Shown here piece by piece: positions 9,067-17,732 of a stretch of 64,000 nucleotides of DNA; position 1 is the first letter of the stretch; each line of letters starts with the position of its first letter. Made by a program: the position numbers and the translations under genes. Origin of the DNA: JACPFJ01 sp036504875 (GTDB lineage Bacteria; Desulfobacterota; Desulfuromonadia; Geobacterales; Pseudopelobacteraceae); the NCBI GenBank assembly GCA_036504875.1, contig DASXUK010000042.1, positions 29,371 through 93,370 on the forward strand, written 5' to 3'. The notes beneath the pieces were generated by a model that did not search any database, was not told the origin of the DNA, and saw only the letters and a list, made by a program, of their open reading frames with translations.

Positions 9067-10092
9067 ATGCTGAAAAGAGTTTCCCTGTTTACCACGACGC
9101 TTTTGCTTTTGTATGTGGCCTCCGCCATCTCCGCCGAAACCAAAGACATTCGCTTTAATTTTAAAAATGCTGATCCCGTTGTTTTTAGTCACACCAATCA
9201 TCTACTCAAATATAACAACAACTGCAAGATATGCCACGATGCCATCTATAATCTGCGCAACAAAAAGCATTTTACCATGGCGGAAATGGAAAAGACTAAG
9301 TCCTGCGGTGCTTGCCACACCGGGGTAAAGGCCTTTAGCGTTGCGACCGAAAAAGACTGCACAAAATGCCATAAAGGCAAACCGCGCGAAATCAATTACC
9401 GGATCAAAGGTTTTGGAGAAGTGACATTCCGTCACTCCACCCACATCGCCAAAACAAATGGCTCCTGCAAGAGCTGCCACAATGGCAAGGTCATAACCGG
9501 CAAGGAAAAGGCCGTAACCATGGCTGAGATGGAAAAAGGCAAAACCTGCGGGGCCTGTCATAACGACAAGATGGCCTTCAGTGTTACGGCCAACTGCGAA
9601 CGCTGTCACAAAGGCTTTAAACTCAAGGAAATAACTTTCAACATCAAAGGCATTGCCCCGGCTACCTTCAGCCACGCCTTCCATACCCAGGCTTTTGCCT
9701 GTAAGGATTGCCACACAAAAACCTTCCCGTTTAAGACTGTGGTAGGCAAATTTTCCATGGATGACATGGCCAAGGGCAAATCTTGCGGATTATGTCATAA
9801 CGGCAAGGATGCCTTTGCCTCTAACGGCGACTGCAACAAATGCCATAAAGGATTGAAACCTGGCAAAATTACTTTCAAAAATGCAGGTGGAGAGGCTACC
9901 TTCAGCCATGAATTTCACCTACAAACCTACAAATGTGCTGACTGCCACACCAAGATCTTCCCGTATAAAGCAGGAAAGATGAAGGCGACCATGGCTGACA
10001 TGGAAAATGGCAAGTCCTGCGGTGCCTGCCACAACAAGGGCAAAGATGCCTTTTCAGTTCAGGAAGATTGCGGCAAATGCCATAAGATGTAG
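9067..10092 (+). CDS. Dodecaheme c-type cytochrome made of four c7-type triheme modules
   Basis: A signal peptide (residues 1 to about 23) is followed by 12 CXXCH motifs: CKICH, CGACH, CTKCH, CKSCH, CGACH, CERCH, CKDCH, CGLCH, CNKCH, CADCH, CGACH, CGKCH. They form four repeats of three, each with F(S/R)H..H, a TMAEME/SMDDMAKGKSCG block and an AFSV/AFAS turn, which is the c(7)-type triheme domain. Four such units in one chain match the nanowire-type dodecaheme cytochromes known from Geobacter. The protein is periplasmic and probably a soluble electron conductor or capacitor. AGAGGAG precedes the ATG at 9067; an upstream GTG-type extension is not needed. It is monocistronic with its own promoter and terminator. 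Confidence 0.93.
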   Translation: MLKRVSLFTTTLLLLYVASAISAETKDIRFNFKNADPVVFSHTNHLLKYNNNCKICHDAIYNLRNKKHFTMAEMEKTKSCGACHTGVKAFSVATEKDCTKCHKGKPREINYRIKGFGEVTFRHSTHIAKTNGSCKSCHNGKVITGKEKAVTMAEMEKGKTCGACHNDKMAFSVTANCERCHKGFKLKEITFNIKGIAPATFSHAFHTQAFACKDCHTKTFPFKTVVGKFSMDDMAKGKSCGLCHNGKDAFASNGDCNKCHKGLKPGKITFKNAGGEATFSHEFHLQTYKCADCHTKIFPYKAGKMKATMADMENGKSCGACHNKGKDAFSVQEDCGKCHKM

Positions 10093-10112
10093 TTTTTAAC
10101 GGCTACTGCAAT

Positions 10113-10147
10113 AAAAAGGGCGTTCACCAATGGTGAACGCCCTTTTT
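10113..10147. terminator. Bidirectional intrinsic terminator
   Basis: A perfect GC-rich stem (GGGCGTTCACC / GGTGAACGCCC) with a 3-base loop is flanked by A5 on the left and T5 on the right, so it can end transcription from the cytochrome (+) and from the GGDEF operon (-). Confidence 0.92.
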
Positions 10148-10165
10148 ATTGCCAAAGCAAACAAC

Positions 10166-11086
10166 CTAGCCTCGGCGCTGATCAATCACATAACGGCTGC
10201 CTTTGGACTCCTTAGCCAGCATTTTCAGCTCGGCAGCCACCTCGGCCACTTTGGCAAAATGACAGATGTGGTTGGAACTCATCGGGACTACCGCTATGGA
10301 AATGGATGGCAGCGGGATTGGTTCACCCTCACCCTTGCGATTGATACCATAGTAGTAACCCTGTGCTTTGGCCTCTTCATCAAACATGTCCAGCATGATC
10401 TGCTCAAAATAAGCGATAATCGTCTGACAAACAAGTTCGGCCCTTTCAATAGGCAGGATAAAAACAAAATCATCACCGCCTATATGTCCGCAAAAACCTC
10501 CCCCGGAATCCCGTACTGCATTAAACATGATTCGAGACAACATCCTGATCACCTCGTCACCATGTGAAAAGCCATACCTGTCATTATAGGGTTTAAAATG
10601 ATTGATATCTACGTAGCAGACCGACACCTGCTTACCTATGGCATCCTCAATAGCCCTTTGTATTGAAGTATTTCCCGGCAGCCTGGAAAGTGGGTTATTG
10701 TCAAAGATACGCTTGAGGCGGGAGAGCGAGAGAGAAATGCGGCAAAACAGCTCACTGAAATTAAGCGGCAGATAAATGAAATCATCCAGCGGGCAGTTTT
10801 CCCAATCAAAATTTTCATCAACAGCCGGAAAAAGGCCGATAATTGGGGTGGCGCTGAAAAAACTGTCACTTCTGAGTATGTTGATGGTTTTTATAACGGC
10901 ATCGACATCGTTGGACAGATCAAAAATAAGCAGGTCGGGCGGATCAGAATAACAGGCGCCCGGCACACCTTCTATATTGGACATACAGGCAGTCTGATAT
11001 CCTTTGCTCTGCAAACGCAACTGCAAATGGAAAGCCAGTTGCGCATCCCCAGAAAAAAGTAAAATTCTAGCTGCCAGAAACATCAT
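10166..11086 (-). CDS. Receiver-like/degenerate GGDEF domain protein
   Basis: The ATG at 11086 is chosen; it overlaps the end of the HDOD gene by 20 bases. Product about 306 aa. The N-terminal 120 residues resemble a response-regulator receiver with a possible phospho-acceptor Asp in LLIFDLS (residue 56). The C-terminal half is a GGDEF domain with DINHFKPYNDRYGF and GGDDF (about 203-207) in place of GGDEF, plus an insertion near MFDEEAKAQGYYYG. Asp for Glu in the signature may keep or abolish diguanylate cyclase activity; c-di-GMP synthesis is therefore uncertain. It is last in an operon with HDOD and an HD-GYP-associated small protein. Confidence 0.82.
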   Translation of the reverse strand: MMFLAARILLFSGDAQLAFHLQLRLQSKGYQTACMSNIEGVPGACYSDPPDLLIFDLSNDVDAVIKTINILRSDSFFSATPIIGLFPAVDENFDWENCPLDDFIYLPLNFSELFCRISLSLSRLKRIFDNNPLSRLPGNTSIQRAIEDAIGKQVSVCYVDINHFKPYNDRYGFSHGDEVIRMLSRIMFNAVRDSGGGFCGHIGGDDFVFILPIERAELVCQTIIAYFEQIMLDMFDEEAKAQGYYYGINRKGEGEPIPLPSISIAVVPMSSNHICHFAKVAEVAAELKMLAKESKGSRYVIDQRRG

Positions 11087-11930
11087 TGCTCTGTAGTTCA
11101 AGGCTGAAATTCTTTACTTCAACCAGTTTATCCTCAAGCTCTTCAACCACCTCAGCCAAAAACTGTTCATCAAGCTTGAGCGTATCCCAGGCTATTCTCT
11201 GAATCTGTGGAACATATCCATCTCCACTATCACCAAACCCGCTGGCCTTGATCAGTACATCTGCGACATGCACAACCGAAGTTTTTATCCGATGATTTAC
11301 AGAAAAATTGACGTCGTGGTGAAAAGCAATTGGTTCGCTCAGTTTATCCGGGAGAAACCAGCTTTTTGCGAGCCATCCTCCCACCTCGGCATGGTCGGTA
11401 TCGATAATCTCACGTTCCGCTTCCCACATGTATACCTGCCGATCGTTGATCGTCCGACAAATAAGGGTCTCGGCCTCACTGCACTTAAGATTGATGATTA
11501 CCTTGCCGATATCATGCAAAAGAGCTGCGGTAGATATCTCCTCGCATTCAGGCAGACCAAGCTTGCGTGCAAGCAGATTGGCAGCCACACCAACGCCCAG
11601 AGAATGTTCCCATAGTCCTATGCTGGTTTTTTCCATAATTTCAAATATGGAGGAACTAAGAGCCAAACTTCTAACGACATTGACTCCGAGAAGGATCATG
11701 GCATTCGAAATGGTAGAAACACGGTAAAAGCCGTATGAGGGAGAATTGGCAAGCCTAAGGATACGAGCGGAAAGCACCTGGTCGGATGAGACTACCTTAG
11801 CCATCTCCTGCACAGAGGATTTGTCATTCTCGGAGAGAGAGTTTAACTTATTAATGACACCCGGCAAAGTAGGCAGGGTCTTGGTGTCCATGATTATTTT
11901 TTTCAGCTCATTCCGCTTTTCGTCCACCAT
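11067..11930 (-). CDS. HDOD domain protein
   Basis: The 287-residue protein has the HDOD fold: LPTLPGVINKLNSL at the N-terminus, SARILRLANSPSYG, and a conserved ALLHDIGK stretch. HDOD proteins are non-enzymatic relatives of HD phosphohydrolases used in signalling, often beside GGDEF genes. GGGAG precedes the ATG, which lies inside the 3' end of the upstream small gene (23-base overlap). Confidence 0.9.
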   Translation of the reverse strand: MVDEKRNELKKIIMDTKTLPTLPGVINKLNSLSENDKSSVQEMAKVVSSDQVLSARILRLANSPSYGFYRVSTISNAMILLGVNVVRSLALSSSIFEIMEKTSIGLWEHSLGVGVAANLLARKLGLPECEEISTAALLHDIGKVIINLKCSEAETLICRTINDRQVYMWEAEREIIDTDHAEVGGWLAKSWFLPDKLSEPIAFHHDVNFSVNHRIKTSVVHVADVLIKASGFGDSGDGYVPQIQRIAWDTLKLDEQFLAEVVEELEDKLVEVKNFSLELQSNDVSGS

Positions 11931-12246
11931 CGTCTCCCATTGATCGCTTCAGGTATTCAACATAAATGTCATAAAGCTTTGACGTCAGTGGGTCTTGCCG
12001 AACCTTTTTGAAGCGTTGGTCGAGACTTTCCAGCAAATCATCAAGTGACCGGTCACCATCTATCCAAACCGGATGCCCCTGAACATAAATCGACTTGACA
12101 TCCAGATGGTCCAGACGGGTAAGTAAGTTATCTGTCAGCAATGTATCCTTGCCGCAAATCGGAATGCCGCTGGGACTGTCATTGCGGAAAACATCTTTCG
12201 CAAGTACCATACCAGCCTTGGCAAGCATCAGTGGAATTTTTTGCAT
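11908..12246 (-). CDS. Small protein resembling the N-terminal module of HD-GYP phosphodiesterases
   Basis: The 112 residues begin KIPLMLAKAGMVLAKDVF and continue with LLTDNLLTRLDHLDVKSIYVQG. This pattern precedes many HD-GYP c-di-GMP phosphodiesterases as a separate N-terminal module. No HD-GYP domain follows here; the next gene is HDOD instead. The C-terminal 50 residues are charged and helical. It is first in the three-gene operon with HDOD and GGDEF. Function unknown. Confidence 0.75.
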   Translation of the reverse strand: MQKIPLMLAKAGMVLAKDVFRNDSPSGIPICGKDTLLTDNLLTRLDHLDVKSIYVQGHPVWIDGDRSLDDLLESLDQRFKKVRQDPLTSKLYDIYVEYLKRSMGDDGGRKAE

Positions 12247-12379
12247 CTATTTACCCTATTTCCAAAATATTCGTCTAAGTATCGAAGAATCTTAAAAAAG
12301 TTCCCGCGCAAAGTCAATTAATTATATTAAAGGTCTTTTCTGCTTGTACTTAGAAAAGTATCTATAGGAAAAACTAAAG

Positions 12380-12862
12380 TTATTCTCCCAAAGCATTTAC
12401 GCGACCTTTGCCTACAAATACAACACCTGAATCAGTATTTAAAATGATCTTCCTTCCGACCCGCCCGCCAACATCACAAGCTACAATTGGAATACCCAGT
12501 TCTGATAAAATTTGCTTAGCCAGCGTAATGTTCCTGTCACCTATAAGATAGCCCGAGTTGCCGGCTCCGGTGACATTTGCACCTCCAAAGATTTTTGCAA
12601 CCAGACGATCATGTTTGCACCCAATGACCTGCATCCGGTCGAAAAGCTTTTCTATGGCTATATTGCCATATTTTGGTGTTGCCAACCCTTCTCCATTCCA
12701 CAAAGGAAGCATGTAATGATTGATACCACTGATGCCCAGTTTTGAATCCCACAGGCAGACAGCCACGCATGATCCCAGCACAGTGCTTACCTGGTGAGGC
12801 TTGGGATCAGCAAATAAGGTGCCTGGAAAAAGAAAGTGTTTAAGCACTCCAGAGCCTTCCAC
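12380..12862 (-). CDS. cheD: Chemoreceptor glutamine deamidase
   Basis: CheD deamidates Gln residues on methyl-accepting chemotaxis proteins and can bind CheC. The 160-residue protein has the catalytic Cys in STVLGSCVAVCLWD (C32) and His in GINHYMLP (H49), with ATPKYGN and IFGGANVT further on. It starts 3 bases after the HK-like gene and is surely co-transcribed with it. No cheA, cheW or cheR lies nearby. Confidence 0.94.
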   Translation of the reverse strand: MEGSGVLKHFLFPGTLFADPKPHQVSTVLGSCVAVCLWDSKLGISGINHYMLPLWNGEGLATPKYGNIAIEKLFDRMQVIGCKHDRLVAKIFGGANVTGAGNSGYLIGDRNITLAKQILSELGIPIVACDVGGRVGRKIILNTDSGVVFVGKGRVNALGE

Positions 12863-12865
12863 GTC

Positions 12866-13747
12866 TTACTTTTCACTCATGTCATCAAAGAAAAAAAGGT
12901 TGTCGTTCTCAGAAAAAGTATCTTCCCCATCAAAAACATTAAAGGGAGGGAGGGTTACGCTAAAGGCTGCTCCCTCGCCAGGCGTGCTTTGTACCATGAC
13001 TGAGCCTCCTAGGAGTTCAAGCAGAGAACTGGTAATGCAAAGACCCAGCCCATGTCCATGATGGGAACGCGTTGTGCCGGTGTCCAATTGAGTGAAGCGA
13101 TCGAACATACGTTTTTGATCCTCAGCGGCAATTCCGGCGCCGCAATCACTAACTGTCAACACCAGCCAGCCCTCCAAATTCAGTTTAAGCGCAACTGTGA
13201 CAACCCCACCCGGAGGACTAAACTCAATCGCATTGGATAAAAGATTGGCAAATATGATCTCAAGTTTTTCACTATCAGTAGCCAGAAGAATAGGAATATC
13301 GTTATCCGGAACATCCAGCGTTATCACCACCGATTTACTGACAGCAGCGCCAAAAAAGGAATCAATTACGTTTCTGATTATGGCATTTACATTGACACGT
13401 ACAATTTTTGGATCAACATCGCCAGCCTCCAATGCTGCCGCAATAAAAATATTCCGAAGCTGAAAGTCGAGATTATTGGCCTCTGAACATATCATTGATA
13501 CAATCTGCGATATATCCTTCTCATCTTTTAAATGTAGGATTTGACCCGCCAAACCAATAATGCTGTTGAGAGGATTAACGATCTCATTGCGGATATTTGA
13601 GAGGAAGTTAGTCTTTAAAGCTTCAGAGGCCTCCAGTCTTTGGTTCATCTCAAGCAGTTTAAGGCTTAAAACACCCAGATCGGAAAAGGCTTTTTCACTC
13701 TGCGAAAAACGTTTGGCCAGTTCAGTGAGTAGCTCATCATCAGTCAA
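12866..13747 (-). CDS. Sensor histidine kinase-like protein lacking the phospho-acceptor His
   Basis: The 293-residue cytoplasmic protein has a coiled N-terminus (1-45), a dimerisation H-box region and a complete HATPase domain: NLLSNAIEFSPPGG (N-box), DCGAGI (G1) and GHGLGL (G2). The H-box reads FLSNIRNEIVNPLNSIIG, so the usual SHE-I-x-x-P-L has Asn (residue 54) at the His position. It may bind ATP and act as a scaffold or phosphatase, or signal without autophosphorylation. No membrane segment or sensor domain is present. It pairs with cheD. Confidence 0.85.
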   Translation of the reverse strand: MTDDELLTELAKRFSQSEKAFSDLGVLSLKLLEMNQRLEASEALKTNFLSNIRNEIVNPLNSIIGLAGQILHLKDEKDISQIVSMICSEANNLDFQLRNIFIAAALEAGDVDPKIVRVNVNAIIRNVIDSFFGAAVSKSVVITLDVPDNDIPILLATDSEKLEIIFANLLSNAIEFSPPGGVVTVALKLNLEGWLVLTVSDCGAGIAAEDQKRMFDRFTQLDTGTTRSHHGHGLGLCITSSLLELLGGSVMVQSTPGEGAAFSVTLPPFNVFDGEDTFSENDNLFFFDDMSEK

Positions 13748-13801
13748 GTTGATATCCCCCCTTCCTCTTTCATACAGAAACCCCCAAAACTCTCGAAGCT
13801 G

Positions 13802-15310
13802 TCACTCATTGATCGGAAGACGGTTTTTAACAGCAAATACCTCAATGCCGGCCTTGGTTTCAACAGGACAGACATTCTCGCAAATACCGCAGCCATTACA
13901 GAGTTCTTCCACCACAAAAGGCTCTTTCACCATCCTGTAGCGGCCATTCTGACCACTGATCTTTACCTCCCTGGAGCGGATAGCCTTCTGTGGGATTGGA
14001 CAATGCTCTTCACAGACAATGCAATCAATTCCTTTGGCAAAAGGCAAACAATGTTTTTTGTCAAATACCGCTTTCCCAACAACTTCTCGGCGCTTCAGCT
14101 CAACCGGCAGGTTGGGGATGGCCCCGCTAGGGCAGACTTGGCCACACAAGGTACAATTGTATTCGCAGTATCCCAGCCTAGGGACAAGCAGCGGCGTATA
14201 AATGCCCTGAATGCCGTACTGAAATGCTGCGGGATAAAGGACGTTTTTCAAGCAGACCTTCATGCATTCACCGCAACGAACGCACTTTTGCAGGAACTCA
14301 TTCTCATCTCTAACGCCCGGGGGGCGCAACAACCTGGATTCGTTCTCCGGCCAGCGGAAGCGGGTTGGAATCGCAAGCAAGGCCCCAGCAAAGATGCCTC
14401 CCATCAACAGGCGTCGCTCCGGTATAAAACCTTCTTTGGAAAAGCCGGGTAAAGCAGGGGTAAATGCAACGCGCTGATGTGGACAATGCAGTTGGCACTC
14501 CAGACAGAGGATACAGTCCTGCTTAGCCAAAATGTCTCTGTCAAAACTGGTAGGACATAAATCATGGCACTTGCCGCAGTCGCCACACTGCCCCTTCGGA
14601 ACCCGGCTTAGTAGTGAAAACCGCCCAAACCACCCCAAAAGAGTACCCAAAGGACACAGATTACGACACCAGTTGCGTTCCTCAAACCGTTCCAGGGCAA
14701 TGATGCCCAAGAATAGCATCGCCGACAAAAAGGCCAGCGGATAAAGCGTCTCGCGGAAGGGCAGCAGATGTTTGTGAAACAAATTGTAAGCCGGAGCAAG
14801 GTAATCTCGCTGTTCGCCAATCAGTTGATAAAGCCCGACCCACCCGGATTTGAACAGGAGACCCACCAATGGGTAAAAGAAGAAAGTAACTGCCCTTAAG
14901 AGTATGGCCAGCGGATCCAGCAGCCCAGCCAGGTTAAGATTGAATAGTGAGGCAGCCAGAAGCGGCCCCAGCAGCCAGTACTTCAGATTCCCCTTAAGAG
15001 CCTTGAGGGGAGTGCTCTTACCGATCCTGGCTGTTACCAAATCCAGCACAGTACCCAAAGGGCAAACCCATCCGCAGAAAAACCTTCCCAGTACAAGGGT
15101 CGCTAAAATCATCAGCAGAGCCGGAAACAACAGCCAAACCCAGGAGCGGGTCGCCAGCACATAACTGAGCAACACCAGCGGATCGATCCTGAAGAACACA
15201 TTTACAGCCGCGTTAATTTGGTCCTGACCCCGATACTCTGTCTGCACGAAAAGGACCAGGAAGAGAGCGAGGAAAAGAAACTGAGAAATGCGGGCAGCTG
15301 AGAATTTCAT
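13802..15310 (-). CDS. NapH/NapG-like polyferredoxin membrane protein
   Basis: The 502-residue protein has an N-terminal NapH/NosR-like membrane part (hydrophobic segments across 1-210) with FFCGWVCPLGT and NLCPLGTLLGW. A series of 4Fe-4S motifs follows: CGDCGKCHDLCP, CILCLECQLHCP, CVRCGECMKVC, CTLCGQVCP, CIVCEEHCP and CNGCGICENVCP. A second hydrophobic stretch with a preceding RR (about 300-315) separates the NapH-like and NapG-like halves. It probably passes electrons across or along the inner membrane; donor and acceptor are unknown. The related DUF362 protein lies just beyond purT. Confidence 0.85.
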   Translation of the reverse strand: MKFSAARISQFLFLALFLVLFVQTEYRGQDQINAAVNVFFRIDPLVLLSYVLATRSWVWLLFPALLMILATLVLGRFFCGWVCPLGTVLDLVTARIGKSTPLKALKGNLKYWLLGPLLAASLFNLNLAGLLDPLAILLRAVTFFFYPLVGLLFKSGWVGLYQLIGEQRDYLAPAYNLFHKHLLPFRETLYPLAFLSAMLFLGIIALERFEERNWCRNLCPLGTLLGWFGRFSLLSRVPKGQCGDCGKCHDLCPTSFDRDILAKQDCILCLECQLHCPHQRVAFTPALPGFSKEGFIPERRLLMGGIFAGALLAIPTRFRWPENESRLLRPPGVRDENEFLQKCVRCGECMKVCLKNVLYPAAFQYGIQGIYTPLLVPRLGYCEYNCTLCGQVCPSGAIPNLPVELKRREVVGKAVFDKKHCLPFAKGIDCIVCEEHCPIPQKAIRSREVKISGQNGRYRMVKEPFVVEELCNGCGICENVCPVETKAGIEVFAVKNRLPINE

Positions 15311-15411
15311 AGGTTTTTATCATTCATAGTTTTGATCCTGTTTTAATCTTAGACACCTGCGCAACAGTTCAGCACGACCCCTACCGCATGTCAAGCCGAT
15401 AGTCATTCCCT

Positions 15412-15441
15412 TTGACATGCATGATAAATGCGGCATATATT
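15412..15441 (+). promoter_or_regulatory. Sigma-70-type promoter for purT
   Basis: TTGACA (15412-15417), an 18-base spacer and TATATT (15436-15441) give a strong predicted promoter that would start a transcript about 40 bases before the purT ATG. Confidence 0.6.
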
Positions 15442-15488
15442 CATCCCGGCAACAGCGCCTAATCTCTAAATCAGGAAGTGTAAAAGTT

Positions 15489-16661
15489 ATGATCGGTACT
15501 CCATTAAAAAGCAGCGCCAAGAAAATTTTGCTTTTAGGTTCAGGCGAGCTGGGGAAAGAGGTGGTTATAGAGGCCCAGCGACTTGGGGTCGAGGTGATTG
15601 CCGTCGACCGCTATGCGGATGCACCGGCCATGCAGGTGGCTCACCGCAGCCACGTGATCAACATGCTTGATCGGAAAGAACTGGAACGGGTTATACGCCA
15701 GGAACGCCCCGACCTGATTGTACCTGAAATAGAAGCTATAAACACACCTTATCTTCTGGAACTCGAACAGGAAGGCTTTACCGTTATCCCCACCGCCCGT
15801 GCCGCCAATCTGACCATGAACCGCGAAGGCATCCGCCGCCTGGCTGCTGAGGAGCTGGGGCTGCCGACCGCTGCCTACTGTTTTGCTTCTTCACTGGAAG
15901 AATTTGAGAAAGGTGTAGCAGCTATCGGTCTGCCTTGCGTGGTCAAACCGATCATGAGCTCTTCGGGAAAGGGTCAGAGCCTGGTCAAAAAAATTGATGA
16001 CATTGCTGGCGCCTGGACCTATGCCATGGAAGGAGCCCGTGGCGCCGCCGACACAGTGATCATTGAAGAGTTCATCTACTTTGATTATGAAATCACCCTG
16101 TTGACCGTGCGCCATGCCACCGGCACCTGTTTCTGTCCCCCCATCGGGCATGTACAGATCAAAGGGGATTACCACGAGTCCTGGCAGCCGATGGCAATGA
16201 CGCCAGCCGCCCTGACCGAGGCTCAGCGCCAAGCCAGACAGGTGACCGACGCACTGGGAGGCCGCGGCATCTTCGGGGTTGAACTGTTTATCAAGGGAGA
16301 TAAAGTCTGGTTTAGTGAGGTCTCGCCCCGCCCTCACGACACCGGCATGGTTACTATGGTCTCGCAGAACATGTCACAGTTCGAACTTCACGTACGTGCC
16401 ATCCTGGGGTTGCCTGTTCCCGAAGTAACAAACCTGGCTCCGGCCGCCTCGCATGTTATCCTGGCCGATGTGTCCGCTGATGAAGTGACCTTCTCGGGTC
16501 TAGAGGCAGCAATGCAGGTGCCCAACAGCAAGCTGCGCCTGTTCGGTAAGCCTGATACCCGCCCCGGCCGCAGGATGGGAGTGGCCCTGACGCTTGGCGC
16601 GACTACCGATGAGGCGCGCCAGAGAGCTGAAAAGGCTGCTCACGCAGTTATAATTCAGTAA
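15489..16661 (+). CDS. purT: Formate-dependent phosphoribosylglycinamide formyltransferase
   Basis: PurT makes formyl-GAR from GAR, formate and ATP in purine synthesis. The 390-residue product is an ATP-grasp enzyme: LLGSGELGKE near the N-terminus, PEIEAI, VVKPIMSSSGKGQS in the ATP-grasp loop, EVSPRPHDTGMVT and a C-terminal lid region. The ATG at 15489 is chosen over an upstream frame extension because it matches the family N-terminus and lies downstream of the promoter. Convergent with the DUF362 gene. Confidence 0.95.
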   Translation: MIGTPLKSSAKKILLLGSGELGKEVVIEAQRLGVEVIAVDRYADAPAMQVAHRSHVINMLDRKELERVIRQERPDLIVPEIEAINTPYLLELEQEGFTVIPTARAANLTMNREGIRRLAAEELGLPTAAYCFASSLEEFEKGVAAIGLPCVVKPIMSSSGKGQSLVKKIDDIAGAWTYAMEGARGAADTVIIEEFIYFDYEITLLTVRHATGTCFCPPIGHVQIKGDYHESWQPMAMTPAALTEAQRQARQVTDALGGRGIFGVELFIKGDKVWFSEVSPRPHDTGMVTMVSQNMSQFELHVRAILGLPVPEVTNLAPAASHVILADVSADEVTFSGLEAAMQVPNSKLRLFGKPDTRPGRRMGVALTLGATTDEARQRAEKAAHAVIIQ

Positions 16662-16688
16662 AAAAATCCCTAAAATACTGACTAAACC

Positions 16689-17573
16689 TTAAACCTTCAC
16701 AACCTTGATCCGCTCCAGGTTCATCTCGCCCAGACCCCGTTTATAAGCAGCTACTGTAACGGGGATATCAGCCGGTTTCATACCAAACAGGGTGGTGGCA
16801 AAAGCATCCGCCGCCACGATGTCGGTCGAGGCGATTACCTTGTTGAGGGCTTTAACATCGGCGATATTTCCACCCTGGGGGCCGTGGGCGGTAAGGATGC
16901 GGGTTGCGTCAATCACCGTCAAATGGCTCTTCAGGTAGGCATTCACATCCGCCAGGGCCACATCGATGCTCCGATGGATGTAACCGCGGTTGCCCCCCAT
17001 CACCCCCATGATGTTCTTAAGTCCCAGGGTCAGCTTTGAGAGGCCGTGATGTTTGGCTACCGGTACGTTGATGAATACATTAGCAGAAAGAGCCTCATCG
17101 TAAAGCTCCCACTCCTTGAGAAACTGCCCTTTTAAGGCTACTTTTTTGAATCGTTCCGGCTCGATTTGTTTGCATTCCACTCCCTTGATGCCTTTCAGAG
17201 CGGCTTCTATTCCGCTGTTGACATAACAGCGCCGCGAGTCATTGCAAGTATAATCAAAGACCTTGACCTTTTTTGCGCCGGCTGCCAGGCACTCCTCGAC
17301 CACTGCCCTGACAACCTGTGGATGGGTATTGGCGCCTAACTCCGAAGAACGGTCCCAGCCAATATTCGGCTTAACTACAACCACGTCGCCCGGTTTGACA
17401 AATTTGCGCATACCGCCAACGGCATTAATAGCCTTGCGAGTGATAGCAGGATAATCGGTCCCCTCCGCAACAGCAACCAATGCCTTATCCTTGGCTGCCA
17501 GTGCCTCTTTGACCAGTGCCGGAGTAAAAAGCGAGGCGGCACCAACCAGCTTTAGAAAAGATCGTCTTTTCAT
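16689..17573 (-). CDS. Tat-exported DUF362 family protein
   Basis: The 294-residue protein has a twin-arginine signal (KRRSFLKLVGAASLF) and a DUF362 body with VVVKPNIGWDR, NVPVAKHHGLSKLTLGLKNIMG and DATRIL. DUF362 proteins often accompany ferredoxin-like redox proteins, and a NapGH-like gene lies 1.4 kb away on the same strand, separated by purT. Exported redox maturation or electron transfer is a guess; no cofactor motif is visible in the mature part. Confidence 0.85.
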   Translation of the reverse strand: MKRRSFLKLVGAASLFTPALVKEALAAKDKALVAVAEGTDYPAITRKAINAVGGMRKFVKPGDVVVVKPNIGWDRSSELGANTHPQVVRAVVEECLAAGAKKVKVFDYTCNDSRRCYVNSGIEAALKGIKGVECKQIEPERFKKVALKGQFLKEWELYDEALSANVFINVPVAKHHGLSKLTLGLKNIMGVMGGNRGYIHRSIDVALADVNAYLKSHLTVIDATRILTAHGPQGGNIADVKALNKVIASTDIVAADAFATTLFGMKPADIPVTVAAYKRGLGEMNLERIKVVKV

Positions 17574-17672
17574 GTATACTCCTTCTGCAAATAAGGAATG
17601 ACTGCCGACAGTACCGAGTCCGAGGCTAAGGTTAAAAGATTAACTTACTTTAGTGTGCATGGCAATTCCAAA

Positions 17673-17709
17673 CAAAAAAACCCGCCAGCCGAAGCGGCCT
17701 GCGGGGTTT
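17673..17709 (-). terminator. Intrinsic terminator after the LPP20-like gene
   Basis: Read on the minus strand, an 11-base GC-rich imperfect stem (CCCGC.GGCCG / CGGCT.GCGGG) is followed by T7. Confidence 0.88.
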
Positions 17710-17732
17710 CTATTAATTGCTGTTTGCGGCAG

